A stretch of 64,000 bases of DNA from CAVPXC01 sp963709505 (GTDB taxonomy: Bacteria; Chloroflexota; Anaerolineae; JAAEKA01): positions 248,001 to 312,000 of the forward strand of contig CAVPXC010000005.1 of NCBI GenBank assembly GCA_963709505.1. Direction: 5' to 3'. The position numbers were made by a program, and so were the translations under genes. The notes beneath the pieces were generated by a model, which was given only the letters and a program-made list of their open reading frames with translations, was not told the origin of the DNA and made no database searches. Of this stretch, positions 9,135 through 21,208 are shown one piece after another (position 1 is the first letter of the stretch; each line of letters starts with the position of its first letter).

Positions 9135-9170
9135 CTGAGAACCGCGGACTGGCGGAAGCGCGGACCGGAA
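9135..9170 (+). repeat. REP-like element, copy 2 (after the RmlD-like gene)
   Basis: CTGAGAACCGCGGACTGGCG followed by GAAGCGCGGACCGG, starting 2 nt after the stop codon of the upstream gene and in the same orientation. Confidence 0.7.
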
Positions 9171-9235
9171 GCACCCGTAAGTTTTGATTGACGGTTGTGG
9201 CGCTCGCCGCATGGATGGATGTCCAGCAAATGTAG

Positions 9236-9312
9236 CGCAAGTCCACTCCGAGACTAACGTGCGCCGAAGGCGCGCAAACTAGGCAACGTCAGTCCCGGAG
9301 TGGACTTGCGCA
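9236..9312. repeat. 77-bp inverted repeat (stem-loop)
   Basis: GCGCAAGTCCACTCCGAGAC (9236-9255) and GTCCCGGAGTGGACTTGCGC (9293-9312) pair at 19 of 20 positions. The loop holds a further palindrome, GCGCCGAAGGCGC. The right arm ends just before the start of the next gene. It resembles a dispersed repeat rather than a terminator, as there is no T tract. Confidence 0.75.
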
Positions 9313-9315
9313 ACT

Positions 9316-10320
9316 ATGGATCGGACTGGATTTGCTACAGGTGTTATGATCGTCAACCCAAACCCAACGCCGGACTCTGGGTTGCCGCTTGCGGACGAGC
9401 CAGCCATCGAGCTTCCGGACGACGCCTACGAGCCGCTAGAGCCAGCCGAGGTTGAAGACGACGGCGATGCCGCAGAAGCGTCCGGCCCTTCGGTGCTCGA
9501 CGATTGGATCGTCTACCCGTCGATGGGCTTCGGAATCCTGGTGACCACCGCACTGCCGATCTTCCTGGAGCAGCGCCTTTGCCTGCCGGTACTGAGCGCT
9601 CTGGTGCTTGTTCCGATGTTTATCTGGGCGCTGCGTGAAGGCCGGCCGCGCAAGGCCATTCAGCTGGGTCTCTTTTGGGCTGTGGTTCAGTCGGCGGTGA
9701 TCGTGATCGCTACGATTTTGGTGAGCCAAAGCGCATCGCACGCGGTGCTTGGCGGCGTGGAGTTCCGCAGCGAGTGGCTTGCCTGGATCGCTAACGGTTC
9801 TGCGGTGCAACGCACGCCCGCGCTGGCGCTCGGCCAGGCAAGCGTCGAGCTGATGATCTATGCCGCTGCCACGTTCTTGACCGGCAGTGTAGCCGGGCTG
9901 ATCGCGCTGACGGCGGCCATGGACAGGTTCAATTTCACTGCGGCCACCCTCCTTACCTTGGCCGCGCGACCGCTGTTGATGCTCGTCAGCGCCTGGCCCG
10001 TCTGGGTGATCGTGCGCCTGGTCAGCTATCTGATCGTGGGTGCGGTCCTGGCCGAGCCGATGGTTCATCTCAATCTGCGGATCGGGTTCCTGATCGACTG
10101 GTGGCGCCGCCGCCAACGGCTGCTGGCGATCGGCCTGGGTCTCTTCGCACTAAGCTTGCTGCTCCAGCTGCTTCTGTCACCGATCTATCGCTGGTTGCTC
10201 CAGGCTGCGCTCGGCTTGAATCGTCACAGTGCAGTCGACAGTAACAGTCCGGACCGTTCACTGTTCACCGATCACTGTTACCGTCACGTTCACGCACGTT
10301 CACGTTCACCATGCGACTGA
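9316..10320 (+). CDS. Polytopic membrane protein of unknown function
   Basis: The frame has 334 residues from ATG 9316; ATG 9346 is an alternative and neither has a clear Shine-Dalgarno sequence. A Pro/Glu/Asp-rich N-terminus of about 70 residues is followed by about six hydrophobic helices, then a helix after a basic loop (DWWRRRQR). I do not recognise a family. The last 30 or so residues are encoded by short repeats (CAGT and GTTCACC copies), so the original end may have been near residue 300. It overlaps smc by 10 nt. Confidence 0.6.
   Translation: MDRTGFATGVMIVNPNPTPDSGLPLADEPAIELPDDAYEPLEPAEVEDDGDAAEASGPSVLDDWIVYPSMGFGILVTTALPIFLEQRLCLPVLSALVLVPMFIWALREGRPRKAIQLGLFWAVVQSAVIVIATILVSQSASHAVLGGVEFRSEWLAWIANGSAVQRTPALALGQASVELMIYAAATFLTGSVAGLIALTAAMDRFNFTAATLLTLAARPLLMLVSAWPVWVIVRLVSYLIVGAVLAEPMVHLNLRIGFLIDWWRRRQRLLAIGLGLFALSLLLQLLLSPIYRWLLQAALGLNRHSAVDSNSPDRSLFTDHCYRHVHARSRSPCD
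10225..10310. repeat. Converging short-repeat tract, locus b (before smc)
   Basis: CAGT-type copies followed by GTTCACT/GTTCACC/GATCACT/ACGTTCAC copies running up to the smc start codon. It is degenerate and partly translated as the C-terminus of the preceding gene. Confidence 0.5.
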
Positions 10321-13300
10321 AACAACTCGAGCTCCAAGGCTACAAAACCTTCGCCGCTAAGACCAACTTCCTTTTCCAAGGCGGTCTGACTGCCATCGTC
10401 GGCCCCAACGGCAGCGGCAAGTCCAACGTTGCCGATGCCATCCAGTGGGTCCTGGGCGAGCAGACCTACGGCCGGCTGCGCGCCAAGCGCTCGGAGGACA
10501 TGATCTTCAGCGGATCCAACGAGCGCGCTCGGATGGGCATGGCCCAGGCCAGCCTGGTGTTGGATAACGCCGACGGCTGGCTGCCCGTGGACTACGGCGA
10601 GGTGGTCATCACCCGTCGCGCGTACCGCTCGGGCGAGAACGAATACTACCTCAACGGCACCCGCGTCCGGCTGCGCGACATCAACGACCTGCTCAGCCAA
10701 TCGGGCCTGTCCAAACGCACCTACACCGTCATCGGCCAGGGGCTGATCGACCAGGCGCTGTCCCTCAAGCCCGACGAGCGCCGCGCCCTGATCGAGGAGG
10801 CCGCCGGGATCACCGGCCATCAAGCCAAGCGCGATACCGCCCTGCGCGAGCTGGATGAGACCCGCCAGAATCTGCTGCGCGTTCAGGATATCCTGAGCGA
10901 GATCGAACCGCGACTCCGCTATCTCAAAGTGCAGGCCAAGCGCGCCGAGGAGCGCATGCAAGTGCTGGCCGACCTGGACGCACAGCTGCGCGTTTGGTAC
11001 GGCCACCGCTGGCACGGCGGGTTGCAGGAGATGCACGTCGCAAAACAGCAGGAAGAGCAGGCCCGCACGGTGGTCGATGCCCGGCAACAGACCCTGCATC
11101 ACTTAGAGGAGCACGACTCAAGCCTGCGCCAACGCTACGCGGCCCTGCGCAATCAGCTCGGCGACTGGCACCGCGAGAGCAGCGCGCTGCACCGCCACGC
11201 CGAGACCGCGCAGCGCGAGATGGCCGTTGGCAGTGAGCGCCTGCGCCAGTTGGAGGCGCGGCGCGAGGACCTGCTGCGCGAGCTGGGGCCGCTGCAAGAA
11301 CGCCTGGACGGCCAGCAGCAGCAGGTGCAGACGGCCGAGGGAGCCGTTGCCGGTGAACAGATCGGCTTGCAGGAGCTGCAGACGCGTATCCAGCAGGCGC
11401 AATCCCAGCTCAACGCGATCGAGGCCGAGCGCCGCCGGCACCAGGAACAGAGTGCCGCGGCCCAGCGCCGCCATGCCCAGCTGCAGAGCGAGATCGCTGG
11501 CCAAGAACGGCGGCTGGTGGAGCAGGACAGCCGCAAGCGCAGTCTGGCCGAAGAGCACGAACGCCTGGGCGTTGAACTAGCAGCCGCCCAGGCCAACCAA
11601 AACGAGCTGGCGCCGCAGGTGGCCGGCCACGAAACGCGCATCGCCGAGCTGGAGTATCAAGGACAAGCCCTAAGCGACCGTCGCAAGCGCCTGTTGGAGG
11701 CCATCGCCAAGGCCGAGAGCGAGCTGGCCCGGCGCAACGAGCAACTCGCCACCCTGCGCCGCAACGCCGATCGCCTACACGACCAGCTTGAGCTGCTTCA
11801 GCGCCTCAAGGATGAAGGCGAAGGTTATAGCGGCGGCGCGCGCGCGATTCTGCGCGCGAGTCGTGGCGGCGCCGCTCAATTGCCCTTGTCGGGCATCGTC
11901 GGCACCGTGGCGGATCAGCTTCAGGTGCCGCCCGAGTTGGAGCTGGCCATTGAGACGGCTCTGGGCGGCCGGCTGCAAGACGTCATCGTAGAGCGCTGGG
12001 AGCACGCGGAACAAGCCATCGATTGGCTGAAACAAACGCGCGGCGGCCGCGCCACGTTCTTGCCCATCGACACCCTGCGCGTCGGCGCGGCGGCGCGCGC
12101 GCCGCGCAACGAGCCCGGCGTCATCGGCGTAGCCTCTGAACTGGTCAAGGCTGACCACCGCCTGGCCAAGGTGGTGGACTACCTGCTCAACCGGGTGGTC
12201 GTCATTCGTGACCTGTCCCACGCCCGGCGCATCCTGGACGCGACCCAGGACCGGCCCACACTGGTAACTCTCGACGGCGACATCGTCCGACCGGGAGGCA
12301 GTGTCAGCGGCGGCAGTGAGACCTCCCGCCGCGATCAGAGCGTTCTCGCTCGCGAAAGGTCGTTGCGTGAGCTGCCAGCCAGGCTGCAGCAGGCGAGCGA
12401 GGCGATGGTTGTGCAGGAGCAAGAACGAACGGAGGCGCAGCGGCGCCTCCACGAGCAACGCCAGGAGCTGTCCACTCTGGATCAGGAACTGGCAGGCCTG
12501 GCCCGGCAGCAACAAAGCGAGACCTCAGGCCTGGCCAAGCTGCAAGGCCAGGCTGCTCAGATCGCACAGCAGGTCAGACGCAGCCAGGAGCGGCTGGCCG
12601 CAGCCGGCAGCGAGCAGGGCACGCTCTCCACTGCGGCCGACCAGGTGCGCCACCGTTTAGCCGAATTGGCAGCCGCAGTCGAACGCATCCGCAAAACCAG
12701 CGCTGAAACCGAGGCGCGGTTGGCTAGCCTGGACACCCAACCGCTGACCGCCGAGCTGATGGAGCGCCGCACCTCGGCCAGCGTCGTGCAGAGCCGCCTG
12801 GCCAGCCAACAGACCCTGCTATCCAACCAGCAGCGCTTGCTTGTTCAGATCCAAGCCGAGCTCGGCGACAAGCAGACAGCGCGCAGAGGGGCTGGCCGCA
12901 GAACACGCTGCCCTAGCAGCCCGGCTGGACGAGATGCATCACGCCAACGCCGAGCTGAGCGCTGAGATCGAGCGCTACGCCCGCCTGATCGACCCAGCCG
13001 AGGCCGAATTAGCCGGGCTCGAGGCCGAACGGTCCGCCCTGACAGGCGAGGAAGTGGAGCACCGCAAACAGCTGCAGTTCGAGGAGGCCATCCACAGCAG
13101 GACACAGCTGGCGCTCCAACGCGCCCGCGACGAACTGGATCACTTAAGGCAGGAGATCGAGCACGACGTCGGACTCGTAGAGCTGGAGCAGAACGACGCG
13201 GTGGACGAACAGCCGCCGCTGCCTTTGCGGCCGCTGGTGGAGCGACTGCCGGCGGTGGACGTGCTGCCCGACGGCATCGACCAGGAAATCCGCCGGCTGC

Positions 13301-13944
13301 GGGTGCAATACAGCCGGCTCGGCAGCGTCAATCCCAACGCCCCTGAGGAGTACGCTGCGACTTTGGAGCGCTACGAATTCCTGACCAGCCAGTCCGAGGA
13401 CCTGAGAAACGCGGCCGACACGCTGGAGAAGGTCATCGCCGAGCTGGACGAGGTGATGAAGCGCGAGTTTATGGTCACCTACCGGGCGGTGGCGCGCGAG
13501 TTCAAGGAGCGCTTTACAACGCTCTTTGGCGGGGGAACGGCCCAGCTTCAGCTCGTTGACGCTGACGATCCGATGGGTAGCGGCATCGACATTGTCGCCC
13601 GGCCGCCGGGCAAGCGTGTGCAGTCCTTGCCGCTGCTCAGCGGCGGCGAGCGCAGCCTGACGGCCGCCGCGCTGATCCTGGCCATTCTCAAGGTCAGCCC
13701 ACCGCCCTTCTGCATCCTGGACGAGGTGGATGCGGCGCTGGACGAGGCCAACGTCGACCGCTTCCGCGCGGCCTTGCGCGAGGCGGCGCGCGACACCCAG
13801 TTCATCGTCATCACCCACAACCGCGGCACAATCGAGGTCGCCGACACCATCTATGGCATCTCTATGGGCTCGGACAGTGTCTCGCAAGCGCTGTCGCTGC
13901 ACATGGAGGAGTTTGACGGGAAGCGGGAGTTGGTGCCGGATTAG
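10311..13944 (+). CDS. smc: Chromosome segregation protein SMC, one frameshift
   Basis: This is the SMC ATPase that organises and segregates the chromosome. The start is ATG at 10311 (MRLKQLELQGYKTFA). It has Walker A GPNGSGKS at 31-38, a long coiled coil rich in Gln/Glu/Arg, a hinge near residues 500-650 (GIVGTVADQLQVPPELE), a second coiled coil and the C-terminal head with the ABC signature LLSGGERSLTAAAL and Walker B FCILDEVDAALDEAN. A one-base shift near 12885 in the second coiled coil splits the frame. Total length of about 1211 codons plus one base fits a single indel. An essential-type gene intact on both sides argues for a sequence error. Confidence 0.93.
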
Positions 13945-13949
13945 GGTCG

Positions 13950-14131
13950 GAGGGTCGGAGTGTCAGAGTGTCAGAGTGTCAAGTGTCAGAGTGTCAGGTT
14001 GCAGACGAAGCATGTATCTCACCACCCGGCTCCTAGACACCTGACACTTGACACTCTGACACCTGATACCTGACACTTGACACTCTGACACTTGACACCT
14101 GACACTTGACACCCGACCCTCGACCTTCCGA
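13950..14131. repeat. Converging 7-nt repeat tract, locus c (smc-pepT spacer)
   Basis: Starting just after the smc stop, copies of GTCGGAG and TGTCAGAG run to about 14000. After about 36 nt of unique sequence, inverse copies (ACCTGAC, ACTTGAC, ACTCTGAC) run from about 14038 to 14131. The two halves are complementary and could fold into a long hairpin. The sequence is the clearest member of a spacer type found at about eight places in the window. Confidence 0.85.
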
Positions 14132-14166
14132 CCCTTTCAACTCATTACCAAACGAGGAAACTGCTT

Positions 14167-15415
<1,249 letters not shown>

Positions 15416-15426
<11 letters not shown>

Positions 15427-15530
15427 GTGTCAGGTGTCAAGTGTCACGTGTCGAGTGCCAGAACGTCGGTAATAGACACGTGACACTTCCGCACCGTGAC
15501 ACCTGACACCTCCGCCACCTGACACTCCCT
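15416..15530. repeat. Converging 7-nt repeat tract, locus d (pepT-EamA spacer)
   Basis: GTGTCAGG/GTGTCAAG copies from the end of pepT, a short loop near 15465-15475, then inverse copies (ACACGTGACACTT, ACACCTGACACCT) to just before the next ATG. Same design as locus c. Confidence 0.8.
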
Positions 15531-15535
15531 CCCCC

Positions 15536-16435
15536 ATGCTCCGCTGGCTCAAACTCGCCGCTGTTCTAACCCTCTGGGCTTTCAGCTTCATCTTGAATGA
15601 AGTGGCCTTGCGGTCGATGAGCCCGGCGGCGGTGGTGGCGGGGCGTTGGACGGTCACGGCGGTGCTGACCTGGCTGCTTCTGGCGCGACGCGGGCAGCTT
15701 GAACGCTTCGGCAAAGCGATGCGGGTCGACTGGCGACATTTTTTCGTGCTGTCGCTGGTCGGGGTGACGCTGCTCTACGGTTTGCAGGTGGTTGGCCAAT
15801 CGCGCACCAGCGCAGTCAACGCCGGACTGCTCGCCAACATGGTGCCGGTATTTACCGCGCTGTTAGCGACGACGGTGTTGCACAAGCGTCTGCGAGGCAT
15901 CGGCTGGCTGGGCATTGTCGTGGCATTGACAGGCGCCTGGGTCGTGAGCGTGGCCCAACAGCCGGCAGCCGAAGGCGGCGGAGGGCTGGGGCTGAAACTG
16001 AGCGCATCAAGTGCAATAGGCGATCTACTCGTACTTGCATCTTCCCTCGTAGCGGCGCTATACTTCATATTCGGCAGCCGTTTGCTGAAAGCGCATCCGC
16101 CGTTGATCGTAACTGCGGCCGCGGCGACGCTGGGTGCTGCCACGCTTGTGCCACTCGCCCTGATCTTCGGCCGCGGAGGCACAATCACCTGGCCGGCCGT
16201 TGCCGCCGTCGTGGCCCTGGGCATCGGCCCAGGGCTGTTGGCCAATCTATGGTGGTGGGAAACGGTCGAGTGGCTCGACGCGAGCCGCGCGGCGGTTTAC
16301 ATCTACCTGATTCCACTGATCACAATGGGCTTCGCCGTGTTGATCCTGAACGAACCACTCGGTCCGGCCCAGGTATTCGGTGCAGCCCTGGTACTCGGTG
16401 GCGTCTGGCTTGCCGAGCGAGGCCAACCCACATAA
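15536..16435 (+). CDS. EamA/DMT-family transporter
   Basis: 299 residues, ATG at 15536, ten hydrophobic helices in two homologous EamA halves. Helix pairs such as LWAFSFILNEVALRSMSP and GLLANLWWWETVEWLDASRA followed by VYIYLIPLITMGFAVL are typical of drug/metabolite exporters. Substrate cannot be read from sequence. It is followed 18 nt later by the zinc-ribbon protein gene. Confidence 0.88.
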   Translation: MLRWLKLAAVLTLWAFSFILNEVALRSMSPAAVVAGRWTVTAVLTWLLLARRGQLERFGKAMRVDWRHFFVLSLVGVTLLYGLQVVGQSRTSAVNAGLLANMVPVFTALLATTVLHKRLRGIGWLGIVVALTGAWVVSVAQQPAAEGGGGLGLKLSASSAIGDLLVLASSLVAALYFIFGSRLLKAHPPLIVTAAAATLGAATLVPLALIFGRGGTITWPAVAAVVALGIGPGLLANLWWWETVEWLDASRAAVYIYLIPLITMGFAVLILNEPLGPAQVFGAALVLGGVWLAERGQPT

Positions 16436-16453
16436 TTCTAGATCGAGGTGCCC

Positions 16454-17973
16454 ATGTACTGTCCCACCTGCAAGACCAAAAACGACGATGGCTCGGACCT
16501 CTGCTCCGAATGCGGGCAAGCGCTGTGTCCCGAGTGCGGCGCGGCGATCGACGAGAACGCCACGGTATGCCCGAAGTGCGGCACCGAGTTCGAGCTCGCG
16601 TGTCCGCGCTGCGGCGCCGCGGTGACGATCGACGCCGAGGAATGCGCCGAATGCGGGCTGCAATTCGTCTTTCCCTGCCCCCACTGCGGCGAGGAGATCG
16701 ACCTTGGGGATGACGTGTGTCCCCACTGCAACAAGGCCGTGTGCCCGGAGTGCGGCGGCGCGCTGGGCGACGACGACACGGTTTGTCCAAAGTGCGGCGC
16801 AAAGCTCGAACTGTTCTGTCCGCGTTGCCGGGCGGAAGTGGAGACCGGTGCAGAAACGTGCCCGCAGTGCGGCTTGCAGTTCGTCTTGCCTTGTCCCCAC
16901 TGCGGCAAGCAAATCACGTTGGGTGTGGAGGATTGCCCCCACTGCGGCGGCGACCTGTGTCCCGCCTGCGGGGGCGCGTTGGAGCCGGACGACCTTGCCT
17001 GCCCCGCCTGCGGCGCGAGCTTCGGTTTCTTCTGCCCAATGTGCGCCACCGAGGTGCAACCCGGGGACACCGAGTGTGCCAGCTGCGGCACACCGTTGGA
17101 CACCAGCCTATTCGTGCTCGACGTCCCGCCGTCGGTGGTGCACCGGGCCGCGGCGCCGATAATCGCCGCGGGAGCGGCGGCGCCGCGTTGCCGCAGTCAG
17201 CGCCAAATCGACAGCCCCCAGCCCGGCCAAGGCCGCCGTGCCGGAACACGTAACCTGCCCGCGCTGTCGCAGCGAGGTCTACGTTCCCGACGGTCTCTGC
17301 GCCATGTGCGGCCAGGGCATCTGCCCGCGATGCGGCACAGCCGTGGACGACGATGCCGAAACCTGTCCGGCATGCAGCCTGAAGCTGCTCTTCGACTGTC
17401 CGCAGTGCGGCTTCGAGCTGATGTCCTCGGCCAGCGCGTGCCCGGACTGCGGCCGCACCTTCATGCGGGTCTGCCCGCAATGTGGCGAGCACGTCTTTGG
17501 TGCGGCGCTAAAGTGCGACAACTGCGGGCGTCTCCTCCACCTGGAGGGCCGCCAGGTGGCGACCGTGGTGGATGTGGCCGGTGTGTTGCCGACGGTCGTA
17601 TGCCCGGAGTGCAGCACCAAATTCCCCAGGAAATCGGGCGTATGCCCGGAGTGCCACACCCAGGTATGTGTCGACTGTGCGTTGGTGCTCGCTGCCCGGC
17701 GAAACCACGTGCCCGCGCTGCGGCGCGGCGGCCGCATCCCTTCCCACCTTCGCCTGTCCGGTGTGCAGCGTCCAACTGACCGTCGGCAGCGGCGAATGTA
17801 CGGCGTGCGGCGCGGCGCTCTGTCCCGAATGCGGCGGTGTGGTCGATCCCGACGCCACCGAGTGCTTCCGCTGCGGCGCCAAGATCGGCTTCTACTGCCC
17901 CAACTGCGGCAAGGAAGTCGCCGACGAGGACGAAGCCTGTCCGCACTGTGGGCTGGTGTTTGAAGAGGCATAA
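16454..17973 (+). CDS. Multi-zinc-ribbon protein with about 36 CxxC knuckles, two frameshifts
   Basis: A cytoplasmic protein of about 506 residues built almost entirely from tandem double-zinc-ribbon units of the form CPxCGxxL/V...CPxCGxxF. I chose ATG 16454, with GAGG 5 nt upstream. The joined frames contain about 36 CxxC pairs, enough for about 18 zinc sites. The frame shifts in an Ala-rich linker near 17180 and again near 17690 (after CVDCALVLAA). Related DUF/zinc-ribbon proteins are common but are usually much shorter. Function is unknown; protein or nucleic-acid binding is plausible. Two indels inside a highly repetitive gene may be sequence errors. Confidence 0.75.
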
Positions 17974-18012
17974 CCTCCGTCAGACGGCCCTCGCCCTGGA
18001 TGACAGAGCACA

Positions 18013-18051
18013 CAAGCACCCCACCCTTTCGGTGGGGTGCTTGTCTTCTTG
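18013..18051. terminator. Intrinsic terminator between convergent genes
   Basis: AAGCACCCCACC pairs perfectly with GGTGGGGTGCTT around a CTTTC loop, followed by a T-rich run (GTCTTCTT). It terminates the zinc-ribbon gene. Confidence 0.8.
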
Positions 18052-18072
18052 CCACAGGCCGTCACCTGCGCT

Positions 18073-18564
18073 CTATGGACATTGCCTGTGGCCGTTCGAA
18101 CCTCTTGATTCGTCATGGCAGGCCTCGCCGTTAGCAAGCCTGCCCGAAGGAGCGGCCACCAGCATGACATCGCGCACGGTGACCAGGCCGTCGCCGTCCA
18201 GGTCGAAGGGAGAGGCGCCGGTGGCCTGCCAGTGATCGGCCGCGGCCACGATGTCGCCGACGTCGATCAGGCCGTTGCCGCTGAAGTCGCCAATCAGCGT
18301 GCACTGCCAGAAGCCGCCGGATACCGTGAAGGTACCGCCGGAGAGTTGGCCAGCGTCCGGAAGGCCGGCGGTGGCCGAGAGCGAAAAGTCACCGCCCACG
18401 CTGGTGCCGCCACCGCCGCCGAAGGCAGACCAGGTCAAGCTGAACGGGCCGCCTCCCTGGGCCAGTACGCTAACCTGGACACTGCGGCATGACTGCGTAA
18501 GAACAATGGCGAGCACCTAGCAACAGTGCCAACGGCATCGGATAAGTCGTATCTTGTGTCGCAT
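18073..18564 (-). CDS. Small secreted protein with dockerin-like calcium repeats, frameshifted
   Basis: The probable start is ATG at 18564 (MRHKIRLIR), followed by a signal peptide that needs a frame change near 18520 to continue into LAIVLTQ. Next comes the segment GGGPFSLTWSAFGGGGGTS and a repeat-like GGTFTVSGGFWQC, a module common in secreted proteins of this kind of bacterium. The C-terminus has two EF-hand-like calcium loops, DFSGNGLIDVGDI and DLDGDGLVTVRD, resembling a dockerin repeat. It lies immediately downstream of the disrupted surface protein on the same strand and is probably its partner. Confidence 0.6.
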
Positions 18565-18579
18565 GGCCACGCCTGAACC

Positions 18580-20895
18580 TCACCAGGCCACTTCGATCAG
18601 CCGCGGACCGTCAGGCAGACCCAGCGGATCGGTAGTGCGCGGCCTGTTCAGCCTGCAAGCCTGGATTCGACAGCAGCGTTTTGTTGCCGCAGTGTGTCTA
18701 TTTGGGCCTGCTGACGAACCATCGATGACCCACGATGCGGCCAGGGCATCTTCACCGAGCGTCGATGAGCTGATGTGGGCGTTGCTCACCCGATCGAAGC
18801 CGGACAGTGAGCCAGCGGCTGATGTCACGATCGACGCACCTGAGCATGAGCCAGTGGTGATAGGAACCGAGCCAGGCGGCAGCATTACTTGTTATCCAGC
18901 GCGGCATTCTCAGGACAATGCGATCGCGACGAAGACCAGGCGTTTACGGCCGGCAACAACAGTGAGACCCGCTTCCGGGTGGAACCGGTACAGGAATACA
19001 CAGCGGCGTTGGTCGTCGCGATCCGCGATTGTGATATTGCGCAGGACATAGACCGAGTGTTTGAGCATCGCCACCAGACGAAGCAAATCCGATCCACTGG
19101 CATGCAGGCCATGCTGGCCAAGCTAAAGTGCCGGCCAGTGCGTTTGGTCCCTCCAGGGATGGTACCGTACATCGGCGCTGGCGACGTTGCCGTAGCTCCG
19201 CCGATTGTGCCCACTGGCCTGAGTACTGTTGCCTGCACCGCCGCTGATCGTTGCGAACTGTCCGCTTGCTACGTTTTGGTCGCCTCCGCCAATCAGTGGA
19301 CGACTCAACCGACTAGCCGGAAGACTTGTGGACTTCCACCGGCGACAGCGGCGTTTCGCCACCGGCCACGGTATGGCCTGAATTCCAAGAAACTTGCTCC
19401 TGCCACCTGTACGTAGCAAGTAACCGCTGGCAAGATTGTTGGCCCCGCCTCCCACCGTGGCATAGATAGCTCACTGGCGCGTATTCCGAACGCCACCGCT
19501 CACGGTCGCATAGGTGCTAGTGGTCACCACGATAATCGCCGTCGCCCGCCTGGTTGTTGCCGCCGCCTGCTACGGTCCCGTAAGAGTCGGTGACACGGTT
19601 CGGCTGGCTGTCAGCGGCCGCACCACCACCTGCGATAGTAGCGTCCGAGCAACGCCCGGCTGCTAACGCCATTGCCACTATATCCGCCAATCAGGTTTGG
19701 GCTGGTGGCGTTGGGTTCCAGGCGCCATATACCGCTTCCGGCCGTCACGCTGACCCCGCCTGAAGCCCGCACGACGAACTGGTCGTTGGCCGTGGATACG
19801 ACATCTGCGTCCGTCGAGTCGCCCCAAACGAAGGCTCCCGTGGTGGTTCGCTTTGGCGCGTCGCCCAGCCGCAAGACTGAAGGCACGGTGCCGCGAGGTT
19901 GCTGCCTCCGCCGGGAACCGTGGCAGTTGGATCCTGCTTGCGTGATTATACTGTCCACCGCCGACGGTGGCGTGCCGCTCCCGGCTGCTATGGCGATCAC
20001 CGCCGCCTCCCACCGTCGCACCGGAACCTGAGGCAACGTTGGTATAGCCGCCTGCGCACGGTAGCCCAGTACTGCTACTGGCGCTGTTGTTCTAAACCCC
20101 CGCCAACAAAGGCTTGCGTTGCCACTCGCGCCACTATGAATTCCACCCGCCACGGTGGCACCAAAGGCGGTCGCAGCATTGAGCAGACCTCCAGCCGACC
20201 GTCTGCGTAGTTACCGAATGCCATGGTTGCCAGGTTCCCGCCAGCCGACTGCTCGCTGTAAGCCCCATCGTAGGGATCTCCGTTTCCACTACCCGCTCGA
20301 TTGCCAATACCACCAGCCACGGTACCGTAGTTATCGTGCACGGCGTTGAAGACTATCGCTTGCTCCCACCACCGCCGATGGTGGCACCCACCAGCCCACC
20401 GTTGCCACGCTATTGCCACTGTAGCCACCGATCAGGTTCGGGCTGGTTGCATTCTGTTCTGTCCACAGGCCGGGCAAGCGCAAGAGCATAGGGCACCGGC
20501 GTCAGCGCCTGGCGGGGTGTCAACGTCGTGTAGGGATCGCCCGTGCCCGCCGTTCGCACCCTGACCTCAAGATAACGAGCATCACCTTGAAACACCTGGC
20601 CAAAGTCGAGGATCGTGGTGAAATACCCATCGTCCACCGTGATCGTCTGGTCGACGGTGCTGCCGAGTTGAGTGCCACCGGTGAGGGCGTCGTAGAGAGC
20701 GAACTGAAAGTCGTAATCGCTACTGGCGGGGATCCCGCCGTCGTTCAGGCGGCCTTGATAGGTGAAGGCCGTTCCCACCGCGGCTGTGACAGCCGCCTGG
20801 CCTTGGGGCGCAGGCTCTTGTGCCGTGGCTCCGGCCACGCCCAAGAGAAGCGCCACGACAATGACGACCGTGACCACGACAGATCTGTGGTTCAT
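18580..20895 (-). pseudogene. Large secreted head-repeat surface protein, heavily frameshifted
   Basis: Starts at ATG 20895 with GGAGG upstream and a clear signal peptide (MNHRSVVVTVVIVVALLLGV). The first 150 residues are intact: FTYQGRLNDGG, DYDFQFALYDA, YFTTILDFGQVFQGDARYLE, TLTPRQALTPVPYALAL, a module seen in many secreted proteins of Chloroflexota and Planctomycetota. After about 20465 the reading frame changes many times, but all frames encode the same repeat style (NATSPNLIGGYSGN twice, GTVAGGIGNRAG, IGGGDQNVASGQFATISGG, FVWGDSTDADVVS), resembling YadA-type head repeats. The density of breaks, at least eight in 2 kb, is far above the rest of the window. It is either a decayed gene or a mis-assembled repeat. 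Confidence 0.7.
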
Positions 20896-21144
20896 GGGAC
20901 ACCTCCATGCCCGATCCAAAAGAAGATGGTTTGTCGCCGACCCAACGCGCTGTTACAGCAATGAGGAAAGGGGATTGCTCCAGACACAGCCTGATCGATA
21001 GAGCAAGACAGAAAACACCTAAAGTATACACCTGGCGACCGCACGGTAACATGATCTAAATCATATTGTTCCGATCCATTGTTGCAATCAAGATAGCCGC
21101 CATGCCTGATCGATTGATCTTGCGTCGCGCGTAATAAATAATTG

Positions 21145-21179
21145 ATATTAATTATCTATTGACATTTATTAATTAATAT
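21145..21179. promoter_or_regulatory. Inverted repeat overlapping the DUF2089 promoter (operator candidate)
   Basis: ATATTAATTA (21145-21154) and TAATTAATAT (21170-21179) are exact inverse copies, 15 nt apart. The left arm ends 4 nt before the -35 box and the right arm ends 2 nt before the -10 box. The stretch 21131-21190 is strikingly AT-rich in a GC-rich region. Confidence 0.6.
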
Positions 21180-21187
21180 GATATAAT
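21159..21187 (+). promoter_or_regulatory. Perfect consensus sigma70 promoter of the DUF2089 gene
   Basis: TTGACA, exactly 17 nt, TATAAT. The expected transcript starts near 21194, giving a leader of only about 15 nt that already holds the GGAGG at 21199-21203. Confidence 0.85.
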
Positions 21188-21208
21188 CTAAATCAAATGG
21201 AGGCTCCC

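Noticed and set aside
13950..14131. Possible CRISPR array in the smc-pepT spacer
   Set aside because: Units are about 7 nt with no unique spacers of 30 nt or more, and the two halves are inverted. No cas gene is near.
16247..17059. Minus-strand frame of 270 codons over the zinc-ribbon gene
   Set aside because: It is a shadow of the Cys-rich repeats; other overlapping frames there have the same repetitive look and none has a start signal.
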